Source of the DNA: Bacteroidales bacterium
GTDB lineage: Bacteria > Bacteroidota > Bacteroidia > Bacteroidales > JAADGE01
Assembly (NCBI GenBank): GCA_029934265.1
Contig: JAOZMN010000069.1
Location: 4,918 to 11,127 of the forward strand
DNA length: 6,210 bases
Direction of reading: 5' to 3'
Shown here piece after piece: positions 1-6,081 of this stretch. How positions within the stretch are numbered: position 1 is the stretch's first letter; the number at the start of each line of letters is the position of its first letter. The position numbers were made by a program, and so were the translations under genes. The notes beneath the pieces are model-generated. The model was not told the origin of the DNA. It did not search any database and saw only the letters and a list, made by a program, of their open reading frames with translations.

Positions 1-1154
1 TGATTACCGACTATCATATCCTTAATTTCCAACAGACCAAGACTTTGCAACATCTTAAGGACTACCCTGTATATTTTTTTCTTACTGTATCTTGAAAAAC
101 ATAACTTAGCATTGAAATACAAATTTTCAAAAACGCTAAGTTCCTCTATTAAAAGGTCGTCCTGAGATACATGACCAATAATTCCTTCAATTTCTTCAGC
201 TTGTTTGTGAATATTAATACCATTTATAAGCACCTCACCTTTTGTAGGTTTCAGAGTTCCGTTCAAGATATTGAGTATTGTCGATTTCCCCGCACCGCTT
301 GCTCCCATTATACCTATAAGTTTACCTGTATCTTCAATAAAATTAGTTTCGTGAATACCATAAGCACCGTTACTGAATTTATATTCAAGCCGGCTTACTT
401 CAAAAGTTATTTTACTATCTAAATCGTCGGCATTGTAAGCACCTACAATATCGCTGTAATATATCGGTTTTCGTTTGGAATCCCTTATTGACGAACCGTT
501 TGAAATTACATAAATTTTATCGGTATGAATAAGTTGTCCGTTCAAATAAAGTTCGGAAATGCCTACATACATAAAAACATACATATTTGCCGATTTCAAA
601 TGCAAAACTATAATTTTACCTTTTAAAGACGGAGCGTGCAAATGATTCCCGATATTTTCATCATCGCCTCTGCTTTTATTGTTGTTTATAAGCAGAATAC
701 TCTCTTCCGCCATTATATTATCTGCCGATTCGAGAACAAAATCTTGTAAAATTTTATATTCTTCTTTCTTAAGAAAAAATGTTTCCGCAACCGTATCTAC
801 AAATTCTAATTCTTGTTCTGTATAATCGTCTTCGGAATTGATAAATTCCAACAATCGTATGACAACAATAAATTTTTGTTTCAGCGTAAGTTCTTTGTTT
901 ATAACGGTACAAATTGTCAGAACCCGAACCGAACTTGCCGAAATATGCCTTCTTTTACTGCCTTTTTTACTTTGTTTTTTCTGATTTCTACTATAAAAAC
1001 CGTCAAAAACTTCAAGATATTCTCTTACAAGCTCTTGATTTAATTGAAGTTTTAAAAAAGACTCCACAACCGGTCGCCTATTGCCGGAATTACTGTCGGG
1101 ACGTGCTATAATTGCAAATAATTGCATTAATGCTTTAAGAATATTTTCGCTCAT
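1..1154 (-). CDS. ABC transporter ATP-binding protein with TerB-like N-terminus (3' part missing)
   Basis: This is the first 384 codons of an open frame with no internal stop; it runs off the left edge of the window. Residues about 1-145 are helical and resemble the TerB-like domain (acidic loop near E108-D109-D110). They include a basic linker at 56-70 (RNQKKQSKKGSKRRH). Residues about 175-245 look beta-rich and FHA-like (LYLNGQLIHTDKIYVISNGSSIR). An ABC ATPase domain begins near 250, with Walker A GASGAGKST (K290) and a Q-loop VSQDD (Q331). The SQDDLL-type Q-loop and the DMIVGN segment at the end resemble the ABCG subfamily. The LSGGQ signature, Walker B and any membrane domain would lie beyond the window, so transport function is inferred. 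The ATG at 1154 is chosen because a good promoter lies just upstream. The cargo is unknown. The ABC call is firm; the N-terminal domain assignments are by eye. Confidence 0.88.
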   Translation of the reverse strand, partial: MSENILKALMQLFAIIARPDSNSGNRRPVVESFLKLQLNQELVREYLEVFDGFYSRNQKKQSKKGSKRRHISASSVRVLTICTVINKELTLKQKFIVVIRLLEFINSEDDYTEQELEFVDTVAETFFLKKEEYKILQDFVLESADNIMAEESILLINNNKSRGDDENIGNHLHAPSLKGKIIVLHLKSANMYVFMYVGISELYLNGQLIHTDKIYVISNGSSIRDSKRKPIYYSDIVGAYNADDLDSKITFEVSRLEYKFSNGAYGIHETNFIEDTGKLIGIMGASGAGKSTILNILNGTLKPTKGEVLINGINIHKQAEEIEGIIGHVSQDDLLIEELSVFENLYFNAKLCFSRYSKKKIYRVVLKMLQSLGLLEIKDMIVGN

Positions 1155-1165
1155 TATATAATTTT

Positions 1166-1180
1166 AAGGTCTTAGACCTT
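1166..1180. repeat. 15-bp palindrome in the ABC gene leader
   Basis: AAGGTCTTAGACCTT has perfect 7-bp arms around one central base. It lies between the predicted transcript start and the ATG of the ABC gene. On the plus strand it is followed directly by a long T-run, so it resembles a small plus-strand terminator, although no plus-strand gene ends here. It could instead be a protein-binding site. A related but weaker AGGT-N5-ACCT motif lies at 1589-1601, upstream of the divergent gene. Confidence 0.35.
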
Positions 1181-1199
1181 TTTTTTATTTTTAATTTAA

Positions 1200-1225
1200 C
1201 ACACAAAAGTAGTATTTTTTGTGTG
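1200..1225. promoter_or_regulatory. Inverted repeat over the ABC gene promoter (possible operator)
   Basis: CACACAAAA (1200-1208) and TTTTGTGTG (1217-1225) form a perfect 9-bp inverted repeat with an 8-base spacer. The left arm contains most of the -7 element, so a bound protein would block the promoter. The symmetry is seen directly; an operator role is inferred. Confidence 0.4.
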
Positions 1226-1233
1226 CCGACAAA
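1204..1233 (-). promoter_or_regulatory. Bacteroidota-type promoter of the ABC transporter gene
   Basis: Read on the minus strand, TACTTTTG (1211-1204) matches the TAnnTTTG -7 consensus of Bacteroidota. A TTTG (1233-1230) lies 18 bases upstream, within the usual -33 spacing. The transcript would begin near 1198, giving a leader of about 43 bases. The match is to a known consensus; the start site is inferred. Confidence 0.6.
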
Positions 1234-1372
1234 AAAATAAATAATATTTGATAATTTCAAACCTCTATCTGCTTTTCGACAAATTAGATTAAGTAAGTAC
1301 TATGACAAAATTATTTGTATATACAATATTTATAAAACCATTATTAATCAGGCGAAAGCCGAATCGTAAATA

Positions 1373-1492
1373 TACAATCTAAAAAGTATATTTTTTGGCA
1401 ATCAGACCCTTAAGGTTTTAATTAAAAGACTGTAAATTAAATATTTAGATTTATTAAATTTTGTCAAATCAAACCCTAAGGGTCTTTTTATA
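1373..1492 (+). repeat. Interspersed inverted-repeat element, copy A
   Basis: The 82-base core (1404-1485) is bounded by AGACCCTTAAGGTTT and AAACCCTAAGGGTCT, 15-bp terminal inverted repeats with one mismatch in this copy. Its core differs from copy B at 5 of 82 positions and from copy C at 9 (counted by hand). A left flank (TACAATCTAAAAAGTA, then a T-rich tract) and a right flank (TTTTTATA) are shared with copy C, giving 120 bases in both. It lies between two divergent genes, so it cannot be the terminator of either. It is non-coding. Confidence 0.85.
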
Positions 1493-1642
1493 TCTATCTC
1501 ACTTGTCATTACAAAAGTTTTTATACATCATTTTTATATAACAGTATGTTTATTAAGTTCTTATAAATATGACTTTATCACATTAAATAGGTTGAAGACC
1601 TTAATTGTTAAATAACATCTTAATTATATCGTTTTAAATTTA

Positions 1643-1650
1643 TACATTTG
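1643..1650 (+). promoter_or_regulatory. -7 promoter element of the methionine gamma-lyase-like gene
   Basis: TACATTTG is an exact match to TAnnTTTG and lies 47 bases before the ATG, predicting a leader of about 40 bases. No clear TTTG box lies 17-23 bases upstream, so the -33 half is weak and the promoter may need an activator. Confidence 0.5.
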
Positions 1651-1696
1651 TGCTTTAAATGAACTCAAATATTTATTAATTTTATAAACTTCACAA

Positions 1697-2881
1697 ATGG
1701 ACAAATTTAATCCTGCTTACGAAATCCAAAATTTAAGTTTTTTTGGTGAATTTGGTGGTGTAAATCCTTCAATTACGGATTCTGCAACATATACATTCCT
1801 TGGTGCCCAAACAATGACAGACACTTTTGACGGGAATGCCGAAGGTTGCTTTCTGTATTCAAGACATTGGAATCCGACGAATAAATACCTCTCAGACGCT
1901 TTGGCAAAAATGGAAGGCACTGAAGCCGGCTGGGTTACAGGTTCCGGAATGGCGGCAATTACTTGTGCAATATTACAATTGTGTAACTCCGGAGACCATA
2001 TAGTATCAAGTGTTACAACTTACGGAGGAACTTATGCTTTCCTTAAAAATTATCTTCCAAAATTTAATATCGAAGTAACTTTTATAGACCCGACCGATTT
2101 AGATGCAATAGAAAATGCAGTAAAACCAAATACTAAACTCATTTATACCGAAGCAATCAGCAATCCTCTTTTACAAGTTGCGAATATTCCGAAAATTGCT
2201 GATATTGCCAACAAAAACGGTATCAAATTAATGGTAGATAATACTTTTACACCTATGATAATTTCGCCATATAAACTTGGTGCACATATAGTTGTATATA
2301 GTATGACAAAATTCATAAACGGCAAAAACGATGCTGTAGCCGGTGCAATTTGCGGCGACCAAGAATTTATAAATTCATTAATAAACGTAAACGACGGAAC
2401 GGCAATGCTACTCGGTCCGGTACTCGACCCGATGCGTTCTTCAAGTATTTTGAAAAATCTTTATACTTTGCATATTCGCATGAAACAGCACAGTAAAAAC
2501 GCTACATATCTTGCCAAAAAGTTCAAAGAACTCGGACTTAAAGTTTCATATCCAGGTTTACCGGAACACGCAGGACACGAACTCCTTAATTCAATCATGA
2601 ATGAAGAATTCGGATACGGCGGAATTATTGCAATCGACATGAAAACCAAAGAAGCCGCAACCGCAATTATGGAAAAAATGCAAGAGAAAAATGTCGGATA
2701 TATTGCCGTCAGCTTAGGATATTTCAAAACACTTTTCAGCAATTCCGGTTCAAGTACATCATCGGAAGTTCCTTTGGAAACACAAGCTAAAATGGGACTT
2801 TCACCCGGACTTGTCCGTTTTTCCGTAGGACTGGATAACGATATTGAACAGACATACAAGACAATCGCTGAGTGTTTGTAA
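1697..2881 (+). CDS. Cys/Met-metabolism PLP enzyme, methionine gamma-lyase-like
   Basis: This is a complete 394-residue protein of the cystathionine gamma-synthase/methionine gamma-lyase family, of normal length. The family would use pyridoxal phosphate to eliminate sulfur from methionine or a related amino acid in the cytoplasm, giving 2-oxobutanoate, ammonia and methanethiol. PLP-binding features are visible: YSR (54-56) supplies phosphate contacts to the neighbouring subunit, Y109 stacks on the ring, D181 in VDNTF contacts the pyridine nitrogen, K205 in SMTKF is the Schiff-base lysine, and R374 in LVRFSVGLD binds the substrate carboxylate. The FGEFGGVNPS start and the LGYFKTLFSNSGSSTSSE stretch resemble plant-type methionine gamma-lyases. 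Oddities are GKND (209-212) where GHSD is common after the lysine, and Gly111 where the P. putida lyase has Cys116. The start has no Shine-Dalgarno but follows a good -7 element. Cystathionine gamma-synthase or O-acetylhomoserine sulfhydrylase activity remains possible. Confidence 0.85.
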   Translation: MDKFNPAYEIQNLSFFGEFGGVNPSITDSATYTFLGAQTMTDTFDGNAEGCFLYSRHWNPTNKYLSDALAKMEGTEAGWVTGSGMAAITCAILQLCNSGDHIVSSVTTYGGTYAFLKNYLPKFNIEVTFIDPTDLDAIENAVKPNTKLIYTEAISNPLLQVANIPKIADIANKNGIKLMVDNTFTPMIISPYKLGAHIVVYSMTKFINGKNDAVAGAICGDQEFINSLINVNDGTAMLLGPVLDPMRSSSILKNLYTLHIRMKQHSKNATYLAKKFKELGLKVSYPGLPEHAGHELLNSIMNEEFGYGGIIAIDMKTKEAATAIMEKMQEKNVGYIAVSLGYFKTLFSNSGSSTSSEVPLETQAKMGLSPGLVRFSVGLDNDIEQTYKTIAECL

Positions 2882-2897
2882 AATAATAAAAAAGCAG

Positions 2898-3018
2898 GCA
2901 TTTTTCATAAGTGTAAAATATAAAGCATTTTGATTTTTTAAATACCGGAGTTTAACATTGTAAATGAGGATTTTAAAATAATCAAAATAACGCAGTAATT
3001 TGCACTTATGAAAAATGC
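2898..3018. repeat. Long imperfect palindrome downstream of the lyase-like gene
   Basis: The outer 16 bases GCATTTTTCATAAGTG (2898-2913) are exactly reverse-complementary to 3003-3018. A second matching pair further in, ATTTTGATT (2927-2935) and AATCAAAAT (2980-2988), lies at nearly equal distance from each end, so the arms extend about 50 bases around a central region near 2945-2970. It begins 16 bases after the upstream stop codon and its right end touches repeat copy B. It could fold into a large 3'-end hairpin, or be an eroded MITE. There is no T-run typical of a simple terminator. Confidence 0.7.
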
Positions 3019-3130
3019 TAAAAAGTATATTTTTCACAATCAGACCCTTAGGGTTTTAAGTAAAAGGTTGTAAATTAGATATTTAGATTTATTAAATTTT
3101 GTCAAATCAAACCCTAAGGGTCTTTTCATG
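3018..3130 (+). repeat. Interspersed inverted-repeat element, copy B
   Basis: The 82-base core (3042-3123) has perfect 15-bp terminal inverted repeats, AGACCCTTAGGGTTT and AAACCCTAAGGGTCT. It differs from copy A at 5 and from copy C at 10 of 82 positions (counted by hand), mostly in the interior around core positions 23-37. The left flank keeps CTAAAAAGTA but is one base shorter than in A and C. The right flank is TTTCATG, with a weaker T-run. The core ends 81 bases before the HMG-CoA reductase start and has the same orientation as copy A. Confidence 0.85.
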
Positions 3131-3154
3131 CCGAACTGATTGATTATTAAAGCA

Positions 3155-3177
3155 TTTGGCAAAAAAACTTTGCCAAA
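3155..3177. promoter_or_regulatory. Hairpin or operator upstream of HMG-CoA reductase
   Basis: TTTGGCAAA (3155-3163) and TTTGCCAAA (3169-3177) are perfect 9-bp inverted repeats around a 5-base spacer, ending 27 bases before the ATG. Each arm is itself nearly symmetric. It is not followed by a T-run, so it is not a standard terminator. A repressor site or a leader hairpin affecting translation are both possible; the role is inferred. Confidence 0.45.
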
Positions 3178-3204
3178 GTTTCACCATATTATTTCTAAAA
3201 AAAC

Positions 3205-4479
3205 ATGAGTATATCCGTAGATAAAGTTGAAAATATATTTGACATTATAGAAGAAAATCAAAGTATTGAAGAAATCGGAAAAACAATTTTTCCGAAAACA
3301 AAAGATAAAATTCCTTTTGTAGAAACCATACCTTGGGAAGAACCGTACAGCGAAGCGGGACAAGACAAGCGTCTGAAATATCTTAAAAATATTCGTAAAA
3401 CGAATATGGACTATATATCCGGTGAAAAAAAGTTTGACGAACACGAACAATTAAAAGGAAATATCGAAAATTTTATCGGTATGGCTCAAATTCCGGTCGG
3501 AATTGCCGGACCTTTATTGATAAACGGAACACAAGCAAACGGAGACTTTTTTATTCCTATGGCAACAACCGAAGGAGCATTGGTTGCATCGTACAACAGA
3601 GGAATGAAAGCGTGTCGAGAAGCCGGTGGCATCTCTGCGGTTTGCCTTACGGAAGGCGTACAACGAAGTCCATTTTTTAAATTCAAAAATATTGTAGAAG
3701 TCGGTTTTTTTGCACAATGGCTCGTTACAAAACTTGATACTTTTAAAGAAATTTGCAGTAAATCGAGTCGTTTTGCCAAACTTAGAGAATTAAGAACAAA
3801 TGCAGAAGGTAACTCGCTGATTATTACTTTGGAATATTCAACCGGCGACGCTTCGGGGCAAAATATGGTTACGATTTCAACAAATCTGATATGTGAATAC
3901 ATTCTTAAAAATTCACCGGTAAAACCGCAAGATTGGCTCATTGAAAGTAATTATTCCGGCGATAAAAAAGCAACGGCTATTTCTTTCAGCAATGTAAGGG
4001 GTAAGAAAGTTACGGCAGAAGTAGTTTTGTCTCGCAACATAATCGAAAATGTTTTAAAAACTACTCCCGAAGGTATGGTCGGGTGCTGGCGAGTTTCTAC
4101 ACTTGGAGCAATTCAAAGCGGAGCCATTGGAGCACAAGGTCATGTGGCAAACGGACTAACGGCTCTTTTCATAGCTTGCGGACAAGATGTGGCTTGCATT
4201 TCGGAATCGGCAGTCGGAATTACTCGCATGGAACTGACCAAAAACAACGAGCTTTACGTTTCGCTTACACTTCCGAGTTTGATAGTCGGGACTGTAGGCG
4301 GAGGAACAGCTCTTCCCACACAAAAAGAATGTCTGAATATTCTTGATTGTTACGGAGTAGGGAAAGCTCGAAAATTTGCTGAAATTTGTACTTCAGTGGC
4401 TCTTGCCGGAGAAATTTCCATTGCGGCTGCAATTTCTGCCGGTCATTTTGTCGATGCTCATAAAAAACTTGGCAGATAA
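3205..4479 (+). CDS. hmgA: Hydroxymethylglutaryl-CoA reductase, class I type, soluble
   Basis: The 424-residue protein matches the catalytic part of class I HMG-CoA reductases, without membrane segments. It would reduce HMG-CoA to mevalonate, the committed step of the mevalonate route to isoprenoids, using NAD(P)H in the cytoplasm. Family motifs occur in order: ENFIGMAQIPVGIAGPL (88-104), TTEGALVAS (121-129) with catalytic E123, DASGQNM (215-221) in place of the cofactor motif DAMGMNM, GDKK (252-255) with D253 and catalytic K254, GQDVA (326-330) with catalytic D328, GTVGGGTALPTQ (362-373), and AGHFVDAH (412-419) with catalytic H414. All four catalytic residues known from human reductase (Glu559, Lys691, Asp767, His866) have counterparts. 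There is no serine after His414 equivalent to the eukaryotic phosphorylation site. No other mevalonate gene is adjacent. There is no Shine-Dalgarno. The symbol is a common name for this class. The family call is firm; cofactor preference is not visible. Confidence 0.95.
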   Translation: MSISVDKVENIFDIIEENQSIEEIGKTIFPKTKDKIPFVETIPWEEPYSEAGQDKRLKYLKNIRKTNMDYISGEKKFDEHEQLKGNIENFIGMAQIPVGIAGPLLINGTQANGDFFIPMATTEGALVASYNRGMKACREAGGISAVCLTEGVQRSPFFKFKNIVEVGFFAQWLVTKLDTFKEICSKSSRFAKLRELRTNAEGNSLIITLEYSTGDASGQNMVTISTNLICEYILKNSPVKPQDWLIESNYSGDKKATAISFSNVRGKKVTAEVVLSRNIIENVLKTTPEGMVGCWRVSTLGAIQSGAIGAQGHVANGLTALFIACGQDVACISESAVGITRMELTKNNELYVSLTLPSLIVGTVGGGTALPTQKECLNILDCYGVGKARKFAEICTSVALAGEISIAAAISAGHFVDAHKKLGR

Positions 4480-4508
4480 GGTTTAACCTTAAGAATTGTT
4501 ACAAAAAA

Positions 4509-5096
4509 CTACAAATCGTCGTCATTGTTTGAAACCGGTTTTTTAATACCCATTATTATACTGCTCCATTCTTTTGCTTTCCAATATCCTCTGTTATTTT
4601 TTATCAGTCGTATAGGACGAGGACTGTCTGCTCCATAGCATTTTACGAAAACTTTAAAATTTCCATCTGCAACATTTCCACTGTAAGCATTTGAAGAAAA
4701 ATTTAAAATATAAGGAGTTTTTGACGAATATCCATTTTCGGGTGCAGCTCCTCTGAAATAAGAATCTACAACATAAGGATACCTGTTTATTTGACGTTCG
4801 ATACTTGTCATATCCGGTTTAAATAATTGGAAATTTTTATAAGTACTGCCGGTTTGCAACCTGCTTCTATCTGTTGCAATTACCAAACATTGTTTTCCCA
4901 AATCAGGATTTTCTTTATACAATTTTACGGCAATAATAAACATTGTAGCCCCGCCCTGAGGTGTTGTTGCTATTCGATTTCTTAACTTTACAAACTCTTC
5001 AGTACTTATCGGAAGTTTATCTACTTTAACAGTTTGAGAAAATACCGAATTAGATAAAATAAAAGCCAAAATGATAATTAATGTGATTTTTTTCAT
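4509..5096 (-). CDS. Secreted protein of unknown function
   Basis: This is a complete 195-residue protein. Its N-terminus MKKITLIIILAFILSNSVFS is a clear Sec signal peptide (charged start, hydrophobic core at 4-15), with cleavage likely before Q21 or T22; there is no lipobox cysteine. The mature part has no further membrane segment. It has two cysteines (C70, C153), a motif FKVFVKCYGADSPRPIRL (147-164), an aromatic stretch GYWKAKEWSSIIMGI (170-184) and an acidic tail ending DDDL. The last two motifs recall a family of uncharacterised bacterial secreted proteins that I may know as DUF6935, but this is from memory and unsure. No catalytic residues are recognisable. It ends 29 bases from the convergent reductase gene and starts 52 bases after the elbB stop on the same strand, so co-transcription with elbB is possible. 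Confidence 0.85.
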   Translation of the reverse strand: MKKITLIIILAFILSNSVFSQTVKVDKLPISTEEFVKLRNRIATTPQGGATMFIIAVKLYKENPDLGKQCLVIATDRSRLQTGSTYKNFQLFKPDMTSIERQINRYPYVVDSYFRGAAPENGYSSKTPYILNFSSNAYSGNVADGNFKVFVKCYGADSPRPIRLIKNNRGYWKAKEWSSIIMGIKKPVSNNDDDL

Positions 5097-5113
5097 CTTA
5101 TTGAAATTAATTA

Positions 5114-5125
5114 TGTGTGTGTGTG
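5114..5125. repeat. (TG)6 dinucleotide tract
   Basis: Six TG units lie in the 52-base gap between elbB and the secreted-protein gene, 17 bases before the latter's ATG (read as CA repeats on that strand). Slippage could change the spacing in the leader. No role is shown, and six units is short for phase variation. Confidence 0.5.
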
Positions 5126-5148
5126 ATTTTTAATTTAGCCGAATTTAT

Positions 5149-5829
5149 TTATTTACTACTCCAATTCATTGAAAAATCAGGTCTGTTATTACATAGTTCA
5201 AAAACGGTCTTAACCGCATTTTCCGCACCGATTGCGATATCCGCTATCGTTGCATCGAGCATATAACAAGGAGTCGTTACCAAATTATATTTTTTGTCGA
5301 TAATTACTTCTCCGTGAGTTGTAATAATATGATTTCCACCCATTTCTTCAATTACAGCATTATTTTCTTCAGTGCCTATTGTAACTTTTGCACCTTCTAA
5401 TATTTTTACGATTATTGCCGGCGAAATACATAAAGCACCTATTGGTTTCTGTAATTCGACAGCTTTTTTAATAACATTTACTAATTCCGGAAGAACTGTA
5501 CAATCCGCACCTTTAAAAGCAAAATCGGATAAATTTTTAGCAACTCCGAAACCTCCGGGCATAAAAACAGCATCAAAATTATTAACTTCTAATTCACTTA
5601 AAGACTTTATTTTGCCCCTCGCAATACGAGCCGATTCTATAAGTACGTTTCTCGTTTCATTCATTTCTTCACCTGTAATATGGTTGATTACATGATGTTG
5701 CTTAATATCCGGAGCAAAAAGTTCATATTCACCACCATTTTTTACTACGGACAACATTGTCATTGTTGCTTCATGAATTTCCGAACCGTCATACACTCCC
5801 GAACCAGATAAAATTATAGCAATTTTCAT
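5149..5829 (-). CDS. elbB: ElbB-like glyoxalase (DJ-1/PfpI superfamily)
   Basis: The 226-residue protein closely follows ElbB, formerly called the lycopene-enhancing or sigma cross-reacting protein 27A family. ElbB is a cytoplasmic DJ-1/PfpI-fold protein with glutathione-independent glyoxalase activity, first noticed in E. coli for its effect on isoprenoid yield. Diagnostic stretches are LSGSGVYDGSEIHEA (7-21), VINHITGEEMNETRNVLIE (48-65 region), MPGGFGVAKNLS (90-101), IGALCISPA (130-138) with the nucleophile-elbow cysteine C134, and TTPCYMLDATIADIA (185-199). The conserved GCGV near the start is GSGV here, so that cysteine is absent, while C134 is kept. Length is normal for the family. It lies upstream of, and on the same strand as, the secreted-protein gene. 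The isoprenoid link fits the nearby HMG-CoA reductase, but the two genes are on opposite strands with a gene between them. Confidence 0.93.
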   Translation of the reverse strand: MKIAIILSGSGVYDGSEIHEATMTMLSVVKNGGEYELFAPDIKQHHVINHITGEEMNETRNVLIESARIARGKIKSLSELEVNNFDAVFMPGGFGVAKNLSDFAFKGADCTVLPELVNVIKKAVELQKPIGALCISPAIIVKILEGAKVTIGTEENNAVIEEMGGNHIITTHGEVIIDKKYNLVTTPCYMLDATIADIAIGAENAVKTVFELCNNRPDFSMNWSSK

Positions 5830-6034
5830 TTGTATAAAATTATATTAATTAGTTAATAATAAGTTAATTATATTAATATTACTTTGAAAAATCATGTTAA
5901 ATATCTCAATAAGATTTAATATGAAATAGTATTTTGTTTAAATCATTGCGAATATATGAAAAAATTATTTAAAATCATTCTAAATTACAAATTTAAAGAA
6001 AAAAAATCCAAAAAACATGATTAATTTAAAGTAA

Positions 6035-6042
6035 CAAATATA
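6035..6042 (-). promoter_or_regulatory. Candidate -7 element for elbB
   Basis: Read on the minus strand, TATATTTG matches TAnnTTTG exactly. A TTTG lies 24 bases upstream (6070-6067), slightly further than usual. The leader would be about 200 bases long. Such matches can occur by chance in AT-rich DNA, and a weaker candidate, TAAATTTG, lies at 5988-5995. Confidence 0.3.
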
Positions 6043-6081
6043 ATTTTGCGAGCGAATTTGTAAAATCAAATATGAGTTTGG

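Larger units (their letters stand above)
1155..1696. other. Divergent intergenic region, 542 bases, no gene
   Basis: This very AT-rich stretch separates the minus-strand ABC gene from the plus-strand methionine gamma-lyase-like gene. No reading frame here looks coding. It holds the ABC promoter with its inverted repeat (1200-1233), a perfect 12-bp palindrome TTGTATATACAA (1315-1326), repeat copy A (1373-1492), an AGGT-N5-ACCT motif (1589-1601) and a -7 element (1643-1650). I see no tRNA or known riboswitch. Confidence 0.7.
2882..3204. other. Intergenic region of stacked inverted repeats, 323 bases, no gene
   Basis: The gap between the lyase-like gene and HMG-CoA reductase is filled by three consecutive structures: a long imperfect palindrome (2898-3018), repeat copy B (3018-3130) and a 9-bp-stem hairpin (3155-3177). 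No coding frame is convincing. No exact TAnnTTTG element precedes the reductase start; AAACTTTG (3165-3172), inside the hairpin, is one mismatch away. Confidence 0.65.

Noticed and set aside
1340..1365. Short GGCGAAAGCC stem-loop as a structured RNA
   Set aside because: The stem is only 3 bp and there is no supporting structure around it.
3486..3941. Open frame of 151 codons antisense to HMG-CoA reductase
   Set aside because: The opposite strand codes for a fully conserved enzyme; the antisense translation has no recognisable domain or promoter.
4478..4490. Palindrome AAGGTTTAACCTT at the reductase stop codon as a terminator for the convergent genes
   Set aside because: Stems are only 6 bp with a one-base centre and no T-run follows on either strand.
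5838..5877. 12-base direct repeat AATTATATTAAT
   Set aside because: It lies in almost pure A/T DNA, where such matches are expected by chance; it does not recur like a CRISPR or iteron array.
5890..6022. Inverted pair AATCATGT / ACATGATT upstream of elbB
   Set aside because: Only 8 bp, more than 100 bases apart and without matching flanks; likely chance.
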